Origin: Acidobacteriota bacterium
GTDB lineage: Bacteria > Acidobacteriota > Terriglobia > Terriglobales > Acidobacteriaceae
Direction of reading: 5' to 3'
NCBI GenBank assembly: GCA_021778875.1
Contig: JAJYBT010000198.1
Coordinates: 1 to 5,960 of the forward strand
DNA length: 5,960 nt
In this document: piece by piece, positions 5,448 through 5,960 of the stretch
Numbering within the stretch: position 1 is the first letter of the stretch
How the letters are laid out: every line of letters begins with the position of its first letter
Translations under genes and position numbers: made by a program
Notes under the pieces: generated by a model
The model's database searches: none
Told to the model about the DNA's origin: nothing
What the model saw: only the letters and a program-made list of their open reading frames with translations

Positions 5448-5960
5448 ATGTTGAAGCGCATCATTTCCGCATTGGCATTCATCGCAATTGTTTATGCAGC
5501 CACGCCGGCCTGTGCCGAATCCGCGCCTGATCCGGCGTGGGTGGGAACCTGGGCCGCATCGCCTATGCAGGCTGAAGGACTCAGCTTCCACCTTTTTTCC
5601 AACGTGACAATGCGCGAGATCGTTCATGTTTCGGTGGGCGGCGAGAAGATCCGCCTGCGTTTCACCAACGAATTTGGCACCGACCCGCTCACCATTGAAG
5701 ACGCGCACGTGGCGTTGAGCGCGGGCGGCGGCGCTACTGAGCCAGGCACCGACCACGCGGTTACGTTCGGCGGAGCTTCCTGGTTCAACATTCCGCCCGG
5801 GGGCGCGATCTTTTCCGATCCGATAGCCATTGGCGTTGCGCCGCTCTCGAACCTGGCGGTCAGCTTTTACCTGCCGGCGCAGATCATGCGCGCGGAGACG
5901 TATCATGCCTTCGCCGACCAGGACAATTACGTGGCGGACGGGCACTCGCCTTCCGCGCCG
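5448..5960 (+). CDS. N-terminal part of a secreted SGNH/GDSL-family hydrolase (runs off window)
   Basis: The reading frame is open for 171 codons to the window end. A signal peptide covers residues 1-23 (MLKRIISALAF to PACA), with a plausible signal peptidase I site after ACA; the Cys at 22 does not sit in a good lipobox. The mature part begins WVGTWAASPM (31-40), followed by REIVHVSVGG, IRLRFTNEFGTDPLTIEDAHVALS (69-91) and TFGGASWFNIPPGGAIFSDPI. These are hallmarks of the N-terminal beta-sandwich of a group of secreted SGNH/GDSL hydrolases that remove acyl groups from carbohydrates or esters. The GDSL serine block lies further downstream in such proteins and is not in the window, so catalysis cannot be judged. 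The start is well supported: GGAGAGGA (5433-5440) ends seven bases before the ATG. It follows the GH3 gene by 125 bp and is probably co-transcribed, which would pair de-esterification with glycoside cleavage. Confidence 0.85.
   Translation, partial: MLKRIISALAFIAIVYAATPACAESAPDPAWVGTWAASPMQAEGLSFHLFSNVTMREIVHVSVGGEKIRLRFTNEFGTDPLTIEDAHVALSAGGGATEPGTDHAVTFGGASWFNIPPGGAIFSDPIAIGVAPLSNLAVSFYLPAQIMRAETYHAFADQDNYVADGHSPSAP

Noticed and set aside
1..5960. CRISPR array, insertion sequence, tRNA/rRNA, toxin-antitoxin or phage defence genes
   Set aside because: I saw no regularly spaced repeats, transposase or integrase motifs, structural RNA genes, or small paired ORFs resembling such systems.

Overview
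The window is GC-rich with high GC at third codon positions. The proteins look like those of a soil heterotroph, most plausibly an Acidobacteriota (Terriglobia/Acidobacteriaceae-type). That assignment is inferred from the style of the standalone cNMP-binding-fold protein, the GH3 enzyme and the SGNH-type protein; no rRNA or other phylogenetic marker is present.

Layout. Four genes lie on the minus strand. From right to left they are: a tandem-domain universal stress protein (1964-2857), a small cyclic-nucleotide-binding-fold protein without a DNA-binding domain (1164-1670, possibly starting at 1796), an FNR/CRP-family regulator with FNR-like cysteines (336-1049), and the first 34 codons of what looks like a TldD/PmbA-family protein (1-103). 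Two genes lie on the plus strand: a secreted GH3 beta-glucosidase (3184-5322) and the start of a secreted SGNH/GDSL-type esterase (5448 to the window end). The last two are 125 bp apart and probably form a carbohydrate-degrading operon.

The most informative stretch is the divergent intergenic region 2858-3183 between the stress protein and the glycosidase. It carries a perfect 20-bp palindrome (2951-2970) that matches the CRP consensus TGTGA-N6-TCACA. A second, partly matching site (2931-2946) has its centre exactly 22 bp away, about two helical turns. The FNR-like regulator encoded 2 kb away carries a CRP-like recognition helix (SRETVTR), which predicts GTGA-type half-sites. Window-internal evidence therefore suggests an oxygen- or redox-responsive regulator acting on a stress protein, a sugar-releasing operon, or both. 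This link is inferred.

The remaining non-coding DNA holds several dyads: a 29-nt structure upstream of the small cNMP-fold gene, a hairpin after the stress protein gene, a GC-rich leader before the GH3 gene, and a hairpin between GH3 and the esterase. No tRNA, rRNA, CRISPR array, insertion sequence or integrase is visible. I see no clearly unprecedented system. The regulator/operator match is the best lead.
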